Origin: Halobacillus sp. Marseille-P3879 | GTDB lineage: Bacteria > Bacillota > Bacilli > Bacillales > Halobacillaceae | Length of the DNA stretch: 64,000 nucleotides | Assembly (NCBI RefSeq): GCF_900240285.1 | Contig: NZ_OESS01000003.1 | Location: forward strand, 806,001-870,000 | Direction: 5' to 3' | Part shown: positions 1 through 9,262 of the stretch, one piece after another | Layout of the letters: every line of letters starts with the position of its first letter | How positions within the stretch are numbered: the stretch's first letter is position 1 | The notes under the pieces: model-generated | Told to the model about the DNA's origin: nothing | Databases searched by the model: none | Seen by the model: the letters and a program-made list of their open reading frames with translations, nothing else | Position numbers and translations under genes: made by a program

Positions 1-905
<905 letters not shown>

Positions 906-914
906 GTACTTTTT

Positions 915-957
915 AGAAATCAGCTTCAGAATAGTGAAGCTGATTTCTTTCTTGCTT
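915..957 (+). terminator. Rho-independent terminator after xylanase
   Basis: Inverted repeat AGAAATCAGCTTCA / TGAAGCTGATTTCT with a 6-base loop, followed by a T-rich run. It lies 10 bases after the xylanase stop codon. Confidence 0.9.
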
Positions 958-1250
958 TTTTATTACGAGGGATAGTTGATAGGTTAATGTTTAAGAAAGG
1001 ACTGGTGTTTGGGTAATTGCTTCACTCAAGAAGGAGAACAGACCCGTCAGAAGTAAATCAGTGGAGTCGCGATAATAATGTCCTGTTCTTCCTTACTAAG
1101 ATGATGGTTTAAATAATTGTTTAATACTAGGGGCTTTCGCTCCTAACGGCAACAAAAAAGCCCTGACCAGGTCAGGGCTTTTTTGTTTTCTGAAATATTA
1201 TAGACGATTCGATCGCTTCTATATTTTTCTGCAATAGGACATAACTATAA
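958..1250. other. Intergenic stretch with no recognisable gene
   Basis: I see no coding frame with a ribosome-binding site and no known RNA here. The only clear element is the symmetric terminator at 1151-1188. The segment 958-1150 between two terminators could be a decayed gene or a short RNA, but nothing in it supports a specific call. Confidence 0.5.
1151..1188. terminator. Symmetric (bidirectional) terminator hairpin
   Basis: Near-perfect palindrome: an A-run, CCCTGAC, a 3-base CAG loop, GTCAGGG, then a T-run. It can terminate transcription from both strands. No gene abuts it on the upstream side, so what it terminates is unclear. Confidence 0.85.
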
Positions 1251-1251
1251 G

Positions 1252-1272
1252 TTTATTTGTAAGACAAATAAA
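1252..1272. promoter_or_regulatory. GntR-type operator O1 upstream of glucarate operon
   Basis: A 21-bp perfect palindrome, TTTATTTGT-AAG-ACAAATAAA. Its core TTGTAAGACAA fits the GntR/FadR operator pattern (TNGTNNNACNA). The same 11-bp core occurs reversed at 1308-1318 over the -10 box. The adjacent GntR gene is the obvious candidate ligand-responsive repressor. The binding itself is inferred. Confidence 0.75.
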
Positions 1273-1290
1273 TTTTCCTAATATTTTAAA

Positions 1291-1319
1291 TTGACATATA
1301 AATTTATTTGTCTTACAAT
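1291..1319 (+). promoter_or_regulatory. Sigma-A promoter of glucarate operon with overlapping operator O2
   Basis: -35 TTGACA (1291-1296), 17-bp spacer, -10 TACAAT (1314-1319). The reverse copy of the operator core, TTGTCTTACAA, occupies 1308-1318 and covers the -10 box, so bound repressor would block polymerase. O1 is centred 51 bp upstream, which would permit looping or cooperative binding. Confidence 0.8.
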
Positions 1320-1359
1320 TTGACCATAAGATAATTAATAAAAGAGAGGAGGAAGCGAA

Positions 1360-2052
1360 TTGGAAGCAGAAAGCAGCAAATTTCCAATGAAAAATATCAA
1401 AAGAAGAACTTTATCCAATCAAGTAATTGAAGAAATTATTGATTTATTGATGAGCGGACAGTTGAAAGCGGGAGACAAGCTGCCTTCCGAACATGAATTA
1501 ATGGAGATGCTTGAAGTAAGTCGTCCAGTATTACGAGAGGCCTTGATTTCTTTAGAAAATCTAGGAGTTGTTCATCGAAAAACTAGAGAAGGAACGTTTT
1601 TTACTAAACGGGTAGGTAGTGAACCCTACCGTATTATGCTGGCCTTATCGATAGGTGATATTCAATCGATCATTGAAACACGTCTTTCACAAGAACTCGG
1701 TTTAGTAGCGATAGCAGCTGAGAAAATAACGGAATTGGATTTGAAAAGGTTGGAAGAAAACATCGAAGAAATGGAAAAAACTGAAGGAGATTACTTAAAG
1801 ATCGATAAAGAATTCCATCGAATCATTGCTTTTAGCGGAAGTAACCCTATAACTGAAGGAATCATTGATCCACTTCTCAATATGTATGACAAAACATTAG
1901 AAAACATCCCTATGAAAAATCGAAACAAAGAGGTAACCATTCAACATCACAAAGAGATTTACGAAGCTTTGAAAAACAAAGACCCTTTAGCAGCCTATCA
2001 AAGGATGTATCACCACTTGGACCATGCACGGAATAGGCTGGATCATTACTAA
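1360..2052 (+). CDS. GntR/FadR-family regulator of glucarate operon
   Basis: Transcription factor with an N-terminal winged helix (about residues 14-80: GDKLPSEHELMEML, SRPVLREAL) and a C-terminal FCD ligand domain. Likely FCD metal ligands are visible as D-x3-H in DKEFHRII, the histidine pair in QHHKEIYEAL and HHLDHAR. The TTG start is preceded by GAGAGGAGG at good distance. It is the first gene of the operon and its promoter carries two operator palindromes, so it probably represses itself and the downstream genes until a sugar acid, perhaps glucarate or 5-keto-4-deoxyglucarate, is bound (inference). In B. subtilis a GntR protein, YcbG, accompanies the gud genes, but orthology cannot be settled here. 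Length of 230 residues is usual for the FadR subfamily. Confidence 0.88.
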   Translation: MEAESSKFPMKNIKRRTLSNQVIEEIIDLLMSGQLKAGDKLPSEHELMEMLEVSRPVLREALISLENLGVVHRKTREGTFFTKRVGSEPYRIMLALSIGDIQSIIETRLSQELGLVAIAAEKITELDLKRLEENIEEMEKTEGDYLKIDKEFHRIIAFSGSNPITEGIIDPLLNMYDKTLENIPMKNRNKEVTIQHHKEIYEALKNKDPLAAYQRMYHHLDHARNRLDHY

Positions 2053-2071
2053 TTCATAAAGGAGGAGTTTA

Positions 2072-3001
2072 ATGAGTATAGAAAAAAGAATCCCTCAAGG
2101 AATTGCTGGCTTTCCAGTAGCTCCTTTTAATGAGGGTGGCGAACTGGACGTTGATGCGTTAAAGGTGAATATTGAATTTCTTTTAGATGAAGGATTAGAA
2201 TCTATCTTTATTGCTTGTGGTTCGGGAGAGTATCAGAGCCTGAATCTACAAGAGTATGAACAAATGATTGACACTGCTGCTGATGCTGTTCGCGGAAGGG
2301 TGCCCTTATATACCGGGGTAGGAGGAAATATACAAGAAGCCATAGTCAAAGCAAAGCTATCAGAGAAAAAGCAGGTGGATGGTTATTTAATTCTTCCCCC
2401 TTATTTAATCGAAGGAGAACAGGAAGGGGTTCTGCAGTACTATACATCGATTATCACCTCTACTAATTTGAATGCTATTATTTACCAGCGAAATAACGCA
2501 ATTTTGAAAGCGGATACAGTAGAAAAACTTGTTGACTATCCTCAAGTAGTAGGGTTAAAAGACGGACATGGAAATATGGAGTTGAATATTGAATTGACTC
2601 ATCGTTTTGAAAACAGGCTGGAATTTTTAAATGGCATGCCAATGGCTGAAGTGACTATGCCAGCTTACCATCCTCTAGGATTTCATGGTTATTCTTCTGC
2701 AATTTCCAACTATATTCCACATATTTCACGCAAATTTTATGATGCGCTAAAAAATGGAGATCAAGAAACAGTCAAGGACATCTATCAGGAAGTTATTTTT
2801 CCGATTAATAATATTAGAAAAAAGAAGAAAGGGTATGCAGTTTCGCTTATTAAAGCAGGTATGGAAATTGTTGGACTTCCGGTAAACAATACAGCACGCC
2901 CTCCTGTACTTCCTGTAGAACCGGCTCACTATGAAGAATTTAAGGATATTCTTCAAAAAGCATTAAAGAAATATCCATCAAAAAGGCGTCTCTATAGCTA
3001 A
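2072..3001 (+). CDS. kdgD: 5-dehydro-4-deoxyglucarate dehydratase
   Basis: Class I aldolase-fold enzyme of the DHDPS/NAL superfamily. It dehydrates and decarboxylates 5-keto-4-deoxy-D-glucarate to 2,5-dioxopentanoate (ketoglutarate semialdehyde). The N-terminus [14 protein letters not shown] and the Schiff-base lysine in [10 protein letters not shown] (about residue 165) match the family, as does the tyrosine in IIYQRNNA. Length of 309 residues is normal. An excellent site, AAAGGAGGAG, precedes the ATG. It sits 19 bases after the regulator and before the semialdehyde dehydrogenase, the order expected for the last two steps of glucarate breakdown. Other DHDPS-family activities are possible on sequence alone, but linkage to gudD makes this assignment strong. 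Confidence 0.9.
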   Translation: MSIEKRIPQGIAGFPVAPFNEGGELDVDALKVNIEFLLDEGLESIFIACGSGEYQSLNLQEYEQMIDTAADAVRGRVPLYTGVGGNIQEAIVKAKLSEKKQVDGYLILPPYLIEGEQEGVLQYYTSIITSTNLNAIIYQRNNAILKADTVEKLVDYPQVVGLKDGHGNMELNIELTHRFENRLEFLNGMPMAEVTMPAYHPLGFHGYSSAISNYIPHISRKFYDALKNGDQETVKDIYQEVIFPINNIRKKKKGYAVSLIKAGMEIVGLPVNNTARPPVLPVEPAHYEEFKDILQKALKKYPSKRRLYS

Positions 3002-3036
3002 GGCTACCCAAGATTAAATGGAAGGAGAATAGTGAC

Positions 3037-4503
3037 ATGACAATTAAAACAGATCAGCGTAATAATTTTAATAATTTTATAGATGGTGAATGGGTTGAGG
3101 GATCATCTGGAAATGTAATTACGAATTATAATCCAGCGAATATTGAAGAGGTTGTCGGCAGTGTACCTGAATCTACAGAGGAAGATCTAGATCGTGCAGT
3201 TGAGAGTGCAAAACAGGCTCTTTCTTCATGGAAGGGACTTACTGGAGCTGCACGTGGTCAGTATTTGTATAAAGTGGCTGATATTCTCGAGAGTCGGACG
3301 GAAGATATAGCAGAAACGATGACAAGAGAGATGGGAAAGACCTACCCGGAAGCAAAGGGTGAAACTGCTAGAGGTGTAGCTATCCTGCGTTATTATGCCG
3401 GAGAAGGAATGAGGGAAGTGGGAGATGTTATTCCTTCGACGGACAAAGATGCTTTAATGTTTACTACACGAAGTCCTCTGGGCGTTGTAGGAGTTATTAC
3501 CCCGTGGAATTTTCCGGTTGCTATTCCTTTGTGGAAATCCGCTCCAGCATTAATCTACGGCAATACGGTGGTCATCAAACCTGCTTCAGAAGCTGCGGTG
3601 ACGTGTGCCAAAGTAGTGGATTGTTTTAAGGAAGCGGGTGTTCCGAAGGGGATCATTAACATGGTTACAGGACCAGGATCTGTGATTGGAGAACGAATTG
3701 CCACACATAAAGATGTAAAAGGAATATCGTTTACTGGATCCAATAAGGTTGGAAAACATATTGGCCAGCAAGCTCTGAGTAAAGGTGCCAAGTATCAACT
3801 CGAAATGGGAGGAAAGAATCCTGTTATTGTAGCGGAGGACGCTGACCTGGATCTGGCCGTTGAGGCCACGATAAGTGGAGGGATGAAGTCCACCGGCCAG
3901 AAATGTACGGCCACCAGTAGAGTAATTGTTCATTCAAGCGTTTATGAAACATTCAAAGAAAAACTTTTACACAAGGTGCAGGAGATCAAAGTAGGCAATG
4001 GAATGGAAGACGATAGTTGGATGGGGCCGAGTGTAAGTGAGAACCAGCTTCATACTGTGTTGCATTATATTAATGAAGGAAAAGAAGAAGGTGGAAAACT
4101 TCTCACTGGCGGCCACCGTTTGACAGACGGTGATTATGCGCAAGGTTATTTTGTAGAACCGACAGTATTTGAAAATGTGAGTTCAGATATGACTATTGCC
4201 CAGGAGGAGATTTTTGGTCCTGTCCTCGCATTAATGAAGGTGGATAACTTAGAAGAGGCTATTGAAATTGCCAATGACGTAGAATATGGACTTAGTGCTT
4301 CAATATTTACGACTAATATCCAAAAGATGTTAGCTTTCATGGAACATATGGATGCAGGATTGGTAAGAGTTAACGCTGAGAGTGCAGGCGTGGAGTTACA
4401 AGCCCCGTTTGGCGGCATGAAGAGTTCCAGCTCTCATTCGAGGGAACAAGGACAAGCTGCTAAGGAGTTTTTTACAAATATTAAAACAGTATTTGTAAAG
4501 TAA
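3037..4503 (+). CDS. ycbD: 2,5-dioxovalerate (ketoglutarate semialdehyde) dehydrogenase
   Basis: NAD(P)-dependent aldehyde dehydrogenase that oxidises ketoglutarate semialdehyde to 2-oxoglutarate, which feeds the TCA cycle. The catalytic cysteine is in GQKCTAT and the catalytic glutamate in LEMGGKNP. The cofactor segment [12 protein letters not shown] and the Rossmann motif FTGSNKVGK are intact. At 488 residues it has full length. SD GGAGAA lies before the ATG. The neighbour pair kdgD plus aldehyde dehydrogenase corresponds to ycbC-ycbD of B. subtilis. A stem-loop follows immediately (4511-4548), so message levels may change between this gene and the transporter genes. Confidence 0.88.
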   Translation: MTIKTDQRNNFNNFIDGEWVEGSSGNVITNYNPANIEEVVGSVPESTEEDLDRAVESAKQALSSWKGLTGAARGQYLYKVADILESRTEDIAETMTREMGKTYPEAKGETARGVAILRYYAGEGMREVGDVIPSTDKDALMFTTRSPLGVVGVITPWNFPVAIPLWKSAPALIYGNTVVIKPASEAAVTCAKVVDCFKEAGVPKGIINMVTGPGSVIGERIATHKDVKGISFTGSNKVGKHIGQQALSKGAKYQLEMGGKNPVIVAEDADLDLAVEATISGGMKSTGQKCTATSRVIVHSSVYETFKEKLLHKVQEIKVGNGMEDDSWMGPSVSENQLHTVLHYINEGKEEGGKLLTGGHRLTDGDYAQGYFVEPTVFENVSSDMTIAQEEIFGPVLALMKVDNLEEAIEIANDVEYGLSASIFTTNIQKMLAFMEHMDAGLVRVNAESAGVELQAPFGGMKSSSSHSREQGQAAKEFFTNIKTVFVK

Positions 4504-4510
4504 ATACATT

Positions 4511-4548
4511 AAGAAAGCAGGAGCAGTTCCTATTGCTCCTTCTTTCTT
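4511..4548 (+). terminator. Intra-operon stem-loop (partial terminator or stabiliser)
   Basis: AAGAAAGCAGGAGCA pairs with TTGCTCCTTCTTTCTT around a short loop, with one mismatch. There is no long T-run, so it is more likely an attenuating or mRNA-processing hairpin than a full stop, since the transporter genes continue in the same direction. Confidence 0.6.
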
Positions 4549-4557
4549 CAGCATTAT

Positions 4558-4571
4558 TGAAAGCGCTTAAA
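4558..4571 (+). promoter_or_regulatory. Candidate cre (CcpA) site before tctC
   Basis: TTGAAAGCGCTTAA closely resembles the catabolite response element consensus TGNAANCGNWNNCW. It lies about 22 bases before the start of the solute-binding protein gene. This suggests glucose repression by CcpA as a roadblock inside the operon, which is an inference from sequence only. Confidence 0.55.
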
Positions 4572-4592
4572 ATTGGAGAGGAGTGGTGTGTA

Positions 4593-5633
4593 ATGAAAAA
4601 AATTTTAGTTGTCGTATTGATTTCTATTTTAGCTTTGGTTCTGGCTGCATGTGGAAGTTCTACTAGCGGCAGTGAAAACAGTGGAGAAATTCCTGACCGC
4701 GTTCGTGTAGTGATTGGATCAACATCTACAGGCGGGGACACCTTTCAAAATGCTGAAGCTGCTTCCAGGTATTTAGAAGATGAGATGTCCACCAACATGA
4801 AGGTCGATGCTATCGGGGGAGTGCAGGCTTTTGATGAATTAAGCAAAGCGAAAGATGACGGAAGCACTGTCATGTTCTTTCACGATATGGCTTATCTGGG
4901 CGTGGAGTACGGAGCCTTTAATGAAGAAAATAAACTGGAAAATTGGGAAATTGGACCTGTTGTCTCTATTAACCCGGGGAACGCTTTTCTAACCAGCGGG
5001 GACGCTCCTTATGACACGATGGCGGAGTCGGCGGAATGGCTGAGTGAGAACCCTGATGAAACAGTAACGGTAGCTATTCAGGCTGGCGGGGTTTCCGAAA
5101 TCATTTTTGATGGCTATTACCTTTGGGCGAAAGAAGAATTCGGTACAGAAGTATCGGATCGAATCAAAGTATATGTAACAGGCTCTCAGGAAGATAAGAA
5201 TCAGGCTCTCTGGGATGGAAATGCTGATATTATTCATGGTTCTATAGGAGCTAACGCAGAGTTCACCAAAGAGGAGGTTGAAGATAAGGTTAAGATGAAG
5301 TTTCTAGGTCTCTCTGCAAGTGAGCGTGTAGAAGGATATGACATTCCTACGTTTGCCGAGCAGGGAATCACCGTAAATGGAGAAGAATTTACGTTCGATA
5401 AGGAGTTCTTCTACCTTATGCCTAAAGATATTGAGGACAGTTATGTAGAGCAATTAGATCAGTCGCTTGAAGAAGTGGTTAGTAATGAGAGCTATCAAGA
5501 GGATCTTTCGAAGAATGCTTATATCACTAATTACATTTCTGCTGAGGAATCAACAGATTATCTTTTAGAAAAAAGAGAAGAGGTAAACAAAATTATTGAA
5601 CAAGCACCAGACTTAGATGATATTTCTCATTAG
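4593..5633 (+). CDS. tctC: TctC-type solute-binding lipoprotein of a tripartite transporter
   Basis: Extracytoplasmic binding protein of the tripartite tricarboxylate transporter (TTT) family. The ATG at 4593 follows GGAGAGGAG and starts a lipoprotein signal, MKKILVVVLISILALVLAAC, with lipobox LAAC. An in-frame start 60 bases earlier would only add residues before the signal and lacks a ribosome site. The mature part, with IGSTSTGGDTFQNAE near its start, resembles Bug/TctC receptors. About 346 residues, slightly longer than typical for the family. TctB and TctA homologues follow directly. Because it is embedded between glucarate catabolic genes, the substrate is probably D-glucarate or galactarate rather than citrate (inference). 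Confidence 0.82.
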   Translation: MKKILVVVLISILALVLAACGSSTSGSENSGEIPDRVRVVIGSTSTGGDTFQNAEAASRYLEDEMSTNMKVDAIGGVQAFDELSKAKDDGSTVMFFHDMAYLGVEYGAFNEENKLENWEIGPVVSINPGNAFLTSGDAPYDTMAESAEWLSENPDETVTVAIQAGGVSEIIFDGYYLWAKEEFGTEVSDRIKVYVTGSQEDKNQALWDGNADIIHGSIGANAEFTKEEVEDKVKMKFLGLSASERVEGYDIPTFAEQGITVNGEEFTFDKEFFYLMPKDIEDSYVEQLDQSLEEVVSNESYQEDLSKNAYITNYISAEESTDYLLEKREEVNKIIEQAPDLDDISH

Positions 5634-5643
5634 TCCTGTTGCA

Positions 5644-5674
5644 GATGAGAAGTGCACCCTTTGCACTTCTCATC
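5644..5674 (+). terminator. Perfect 13-bp stem-loop after tctC
   Basis: GATGAGAAGTGCA and TGCACTTCTCATC form an uninterrupted 13-bp stem with a 5-base loop just after the tctC stop. There is no clean T-run. A hairpin after a binding-protein gene usually protects or attenuates the message, giving more receptor than membrane subunits. Confidence 0.7.
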
Positions 5675-5705
5675 CCCATTATTCTATAAGAAGGAAGGTG
5701 TATAC

Positions 5706-6110
5706 ATGAAAGATCTGTTAACTTTAGAAATGTCCTACAGTGAATATCACCTTATCTTTCCGAAGATTGTACTTATAGCTCTTGGTATTACAATCCTCAT
5801 GTTGATTGGTCGTTTTGTCCTCAAGTTTATAAGGGAGAGAAAAGGGTTTATCTCAATGAAGAGATTATTATCCAGTGATTTTAACCGGTTAAAATTTTTC
5901 GCTTCCTTAGGGTTACTGTTTGTGTACCCCTTACTCATGAATGGTTTAGGATTTGTTATTTCCACGGTAATTTTTATGATTGTGCTTACCCTTATTTTAA
6001 TGGGAAGAGTAAATAAAAAAGCGTTAATGGTAAGCGTTACAAATTCTTTAACAACGACCATCGTTGTCTGGTATGTATTTGGCCGGGTTTTTGATATCAC
6101 TCTGCCTTAA
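5706..6110 (+). CDS. tctB: TctB-type small membrane subunit of tripartite transporter
   Basis: Small integral membrane protein of about 134 residues with four hydrophobic segments, arranged 2 plus 2 around a basic cytoplasmic loop, as expected for TctB. The ATG at 5706 is preceded by GAAGGAAGG; a longer frame beginning at 5652 overlaps the hairpin and lacks a ribosome site. TctB proteins are poorly conserved, so the call depends largely on position between clear tctC and tctA genes and on size and topology. Confidence 0.75.
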   Translation: MKDLLTLEMSYSEYHLIFPKIVLIALGITILMLIGRFVLKFIRERKGFISMKRLLSSDFNRLKFFASLGLLFVYPLLMNGLGFVISTVIFMIVLTLILMGRVNKKALMVSVTNSLTTTIVVWYVFGRVFDITLP

Positions 6111-6128
6111 TGAAAGGAGGTATTCCAG

Positions 6129-7631
6129 ATGGAGATCTTAGGAGTACTGGGACCAACTTCAATTCTTCTTTGTTTTCTGGGCGTCTTCATAGGAATGATA
6201 TTCGGTACAATCCCGGGTATGACGGCAACAATGGCTATAGCGATTTTTCTTCCGATCACGTATTCGTTGGAAATGATCGATTCCATTGGACTTTTAATAG
6301 GCCTTTATGTTGGAGGGATTAGCGGAGGTTTGGTTCCTGCTACATTATTAAATATTCCTGGTACGCCTTCCTCGCTTTGTACTACGTTTGATGGCTATCC
6401 TATGACACAGAATGGTGAAGGAGAAAAGGCTTTAAAAGTCGGAATCACGGCTTCTATTATCGGAGGCTTTTTCAGTTTACTCATTTTGTATTTCTGTGCA
6501 CCTTTTTTGGCTTCGGTCGCTATCGACTTCTCCGCTGTTGATAAGTTTCTAATTATCATATTTGCCCTTACCATTATAGCTTCTATTTCTCAAGGGAGTC
6601 TTTTGGGAGGCATGTTCAGCGGGCTGCTCGGGATATTTATAAGTCTGATGGGGATATTCCCGGATAACAATGAATTAAGACTTGTTCCCGGGTTCTGGGA
6701 GGAAGAGTTGTATTATGGGTTTACTCTGCTACCAGTTTTAATTGGACTCTTTGCCATTGGCCAGATGTTAAAAGAGGCGGAAGAAGGGATGAAACCAGCC
6801 GCTCATCAAGATATAGATCTGAAAAAGGGGAAAAAGAGTGGATTTAGTTTCGGCATCTTTAGGAAGCAAGGCGTTAATTTAGTGAGATCTTCTGTATTAG
6901 GGACTTTTGTCGGGATGCTTCCCGGGGTAGGGGGCAGCGCGGCCTCCATTACCGCCTATTCTCAAGCCAAAAACTTTTCTAAACAACCGGAAAAGTTCGG
7001 AAAAGGGGAACCCGAAGGATTAATATCCAGCGAATCTGCAAACAACGGGCTTATAGGTGGAGCACTTATCCCACTCCTATCTTTAGGGATCCCTGGGGAC
7101 AGTACTACAGCTATATTAATAGGTGCCTTTCTACTGCAGGGAATTGAAGTAGGACCTCTATTTATTACTTCAAATCCAGACTTATGGAATGGTATCATCT
7201 ATGCTTTAATCGTCGCCAATATTGTAATGTTTATCTTGATGTTTTTCTCTATCAAATACTTTGCCAAGATTGTGTACATCCCTAAATATATTATCTTCCC
7301 AATTATTGTTGTAATGTGTGTGGTCGGATCCTATGCCATTAACAATGGAGTAATGTTTGATGTATGGACATTGCTGTTGTTTGGTCTCGCGGGATATATA
7401 TTTATGAAAATTGGGATACAGATTCCTCCATTTTTAATTGGATTTATATTAGGAGCCCAGTGTGAGAAGTATTTTATTGACAGTTTAAAAGGAAGTAATG
7501 GGGAGTTAACCGTATTTTTTACTGACGGTCCTATGGCTGTCTTCCTTTGGGTGCTCATTCTACTGGCTCTCGGGTATTCTCTCTTTGGTAATAAGAAGAA
7601 CAAAAAAAACATTAATCAAGAAGCCGCTTAA
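6129..7631 (+). CDS. tctA: TctA-type large permease of tripartite transporter
   Basis: Large transport subunit of a TTT-family importer, about 500 residues with a dozen or more hydrophobic segments. Hallmark motifs are visible: GTIPGMTATMAIAIFLP near residue 28 and the matching repeat GMLPGVGGSAASITAY near residue 264, plus IPGTPSSLCTTFDGYPM. These two loops form the internal pseudo-repeat of the family. AAAGGAGGT precedes the ATG. It works with the lipoprotein receptor and TctB to bring in a dicarboxylate driven by an ion gradient. Position next to gudD points to D-glucarate as cargo (inference). B. subtilis uses the MFS carrier GudP at this step instead. Confidence 0.9.
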   Translation: MEILGVLGPTSILLCFLGVFIGMIFGTIPGMTATMAIAIFLPITYSLEMIDSIGLLIGLYVGGISGGLVPATLLNIPGTPSSLCTTFDGYPMTQNGEGEKALKVGITASIIGGFFSLLILYFCAPFLASVAIDFSAVDKFLIIIFALTIIASISQGSLLGGMFSGLLGIFISLMGIFPDNNELRLVPGFWEEELYYGFTLLPVLIGLFAIGQMLKEAEEGMKPAAHQDIDLKKGKKSGFSFGIFRKQGVNLVRSSVLGTFVGMLPGVGGSAASITAYSQAKNFSKQPEKFGKGEPEGLISSESANNGLIGGALIPLLSLGIPGDSTTAILIGAFLLQGIEVGPLFITSNPDLWNGIIYALIVANIVMFILMFFSIKYFAKIVYIPKYIIFPIIVVMCVVGSYAINNGVMFDVWTLLLFGLAGYIFMKIGIQIPPFLIGFILGAQCEKYFIDSLKGSNGELTVFFTDGPMAVFLWVLILLALGYSLFGNKKNKKNINQEAA

Positions 7632-7658
7632 TTTAGTGATTACGGAGGAGTGAATGAA

Positions 7659-9008
7659 TTGGAAATTTCGTTACACACAAAAAATCAAATTCCAAGTATT
7701 GAACAGATAAAAGTTTATACTGTAGCTGGGGAAGACAGCATGCTGTTAAACTTAAGCGGCGCTCATGCCCCTTATTTTACAAGAAACGTCGTTATCATCA
7801 AAGATTCACATGGAAACATAGGAGCCGGGGAAGTCCCGGGGGGAGAAGAGATTAAGGAAACGATTGAAGAGGCGGCTCTTCTTCTAAACGGTAAATCGAT
7901 TGGAGAATATAAGAATCTTCTTTCTAAGGTGAAAAAAGAATTCTCCAGCAAGGATACCGGGGGGAGGGGGAACCAAACATTTGATCTCAGGGTCACTATT
8001 CATGCAGTTACTGCCCTGGAAGCAGCTTTGCTCGATTTGCTGGGGAAACACTTAGGGGTCCCTGCAGCCGCCTTACTTGGAGAAGGAATCCAGCGTACAT
8101 CAATCCCAACTTTGGGATATCTGTTCTTTATTGGCAACCGTAACAAAACGAATTTACCTTACCGTGATGAATCCCATGCAGAAGAGGAATGGTTTCGTTT
8201 AAGGAATGAAGAGGCTCTCACCCCGAAAAAAATAGTTAGACTCGCAGAAGCCACTTATGAAAAGTATGGGTTCCAAGATTTTAAATTGAAAGGCGGGGTA
8301 CTGACAGGTGAGGAGGAAATAGAGGCAGTCACTGCTTTACATGAGAGATTCCCGAATGCCAGAATAACGCTGGATCCAAATGGAGCCTGGTCTCTTAAGG
8401 AAGCTGTTCGATTGTGTAAAGGAAAAGAAGATGTACTGGCCTATGCGGAAGATCCATGCGGAGCAGAGGGCACATATTCGTCACGAGAAGTGATGGCTGA
8501 ATTCAGGAAAGCTACAGGGTTGCCTACGGCTACAAACATGATCGCTACAGACTGGAGGGAAATGGGGCACGCCGTGCAACTTCATTCAGTAGATATCCCG
8601 CTTGCTGATCCACATTTTTGGACAATGAGTGGTTCTGTACGAGTTGCTCAAATGTGTAATGAGTGGGGTTTGACATGGGGATCTCATTCTAATAACCACT
8701 TTGACATTTCTCTCGCTATGTTTACTCATGTGGCTGCCGCTGCTCCGGGAGAAATTACTCCTATCGATACCCACTGGATTTGGCAGGATGGTCAGCATCT
8801 TACTAAAAACCCTTATCAAATTAAGGACGGAAAGGTTGAACTCCCTGAGAAACCTGGCCTGGGCATAGAGGTAGATTTAAAGAAACTGGAAGATGCAGCT
8901 CAATTGTATAAAGAAATGAATTTAGGTGCCAGAGATGATTCGGCAGCTATGCAATATCTAATTGAAGGTTGGAAGTATGATCCTAAACAACCTTCCTTAG
9001 TAAGATAA
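7659..9008 (+). CDS. gudD: Glucarate dehydratase
   Basis: Enolase-superfamily enzyme that removes water from D-glucarate to give 5-keto-4-deoxyglucarate, the substrate of KdgD. Catalytic and metal residues are in place: KxK in FKLKGG, Asp/Asn ligands in [16 protein letters not shown] and ATNMIATDW, and the general-base His in GSHSNNHFD. About 449 residues, normal for GudD. The GTG at 7650 overlaps the ribosome site GGAGGAG, so the TTG at 7659, eight bases after it, is the better start. It is the last gene of the operon and is followed by a terminator. Taken together, the operon converts glucarate to 2-oxoglutarate in three steps. Confidence 0.93.
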   Translation: MEISLHTKNQIPSIEQIKVYTVAGEDSMLLNLSGAHAPYFTRNVVIIKDSHGNIGAGEVPGGEEIKETIEEAALLLNGKSIGEYKNLLSKVKKEFSSKDTGGRGNQTFDLRVTIHAVTALEAALLDLLGKHLGVPAAALLGEGIQRTSIPTLGYLFFIGNRNKTNLPYRDESHAEEEWFRLRNEEALTPKKIVRLAEATYEKYGFQDFKLKGGVLTGEEEIEAVTALHERFPNARITLDPNGAWSLKEAVRLCKGKEDVLAYAEDPCGAEGTYSSREVMAEFRKATGLPTATNMIATDWREMGHAVQLHSVDIPLADPHFWTMSGSVRVAQMCNEWGLTWGSHSNNHFDISLAMFTHVAAAAPGEITPIDTHWIWQDGQHLTKNPYQIKDGKVELPEKPGLGIEVDLKKLEDAAQLYKEMNLGARDDSAAMQYLIEGWKYDPKQPSLVR

Positions 9009-9023
9009 GAAAAATCTAAGTAG

Positions 9024-9050
9024 AGGCTTTGTCCGAGGACAAAGCCTTTT
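9024..9050 (+). terminator. Terminator of glucarate operon
   Basis: AGGCTTTGTC-CGAG-GACAAAGCCT followed by TTTT, about 16 bases after gudD. Confidence 0.9.
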
Positions 9051-9262
9051 ATATGTCTGTGTTCAGCAGACCGCTTTTATTTGTTATTTTTTAGTAGTTA
9101 TATTCAGCCTCACCGTATTCTGGAATCAGGAAAGTAACTCTACTAAAGTTGGAGGTTATTTTTGTACAAAACTTCTATTCCATAATAAAATAATTAATGA
9201 ACGTTAAAAAATCCGCCTTGATTTAACCCTGGCAAATAGTTGATTAGAAAGTAGGAAAGAAG

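Noticed and set aside
9162-9191. Possible promoter TTGTAC-18-TAAAAT before the sodium channel gene
   Set aside because: Spacing is 18 and both boxes are imperfect in an AT-rich stretch; could be chance.
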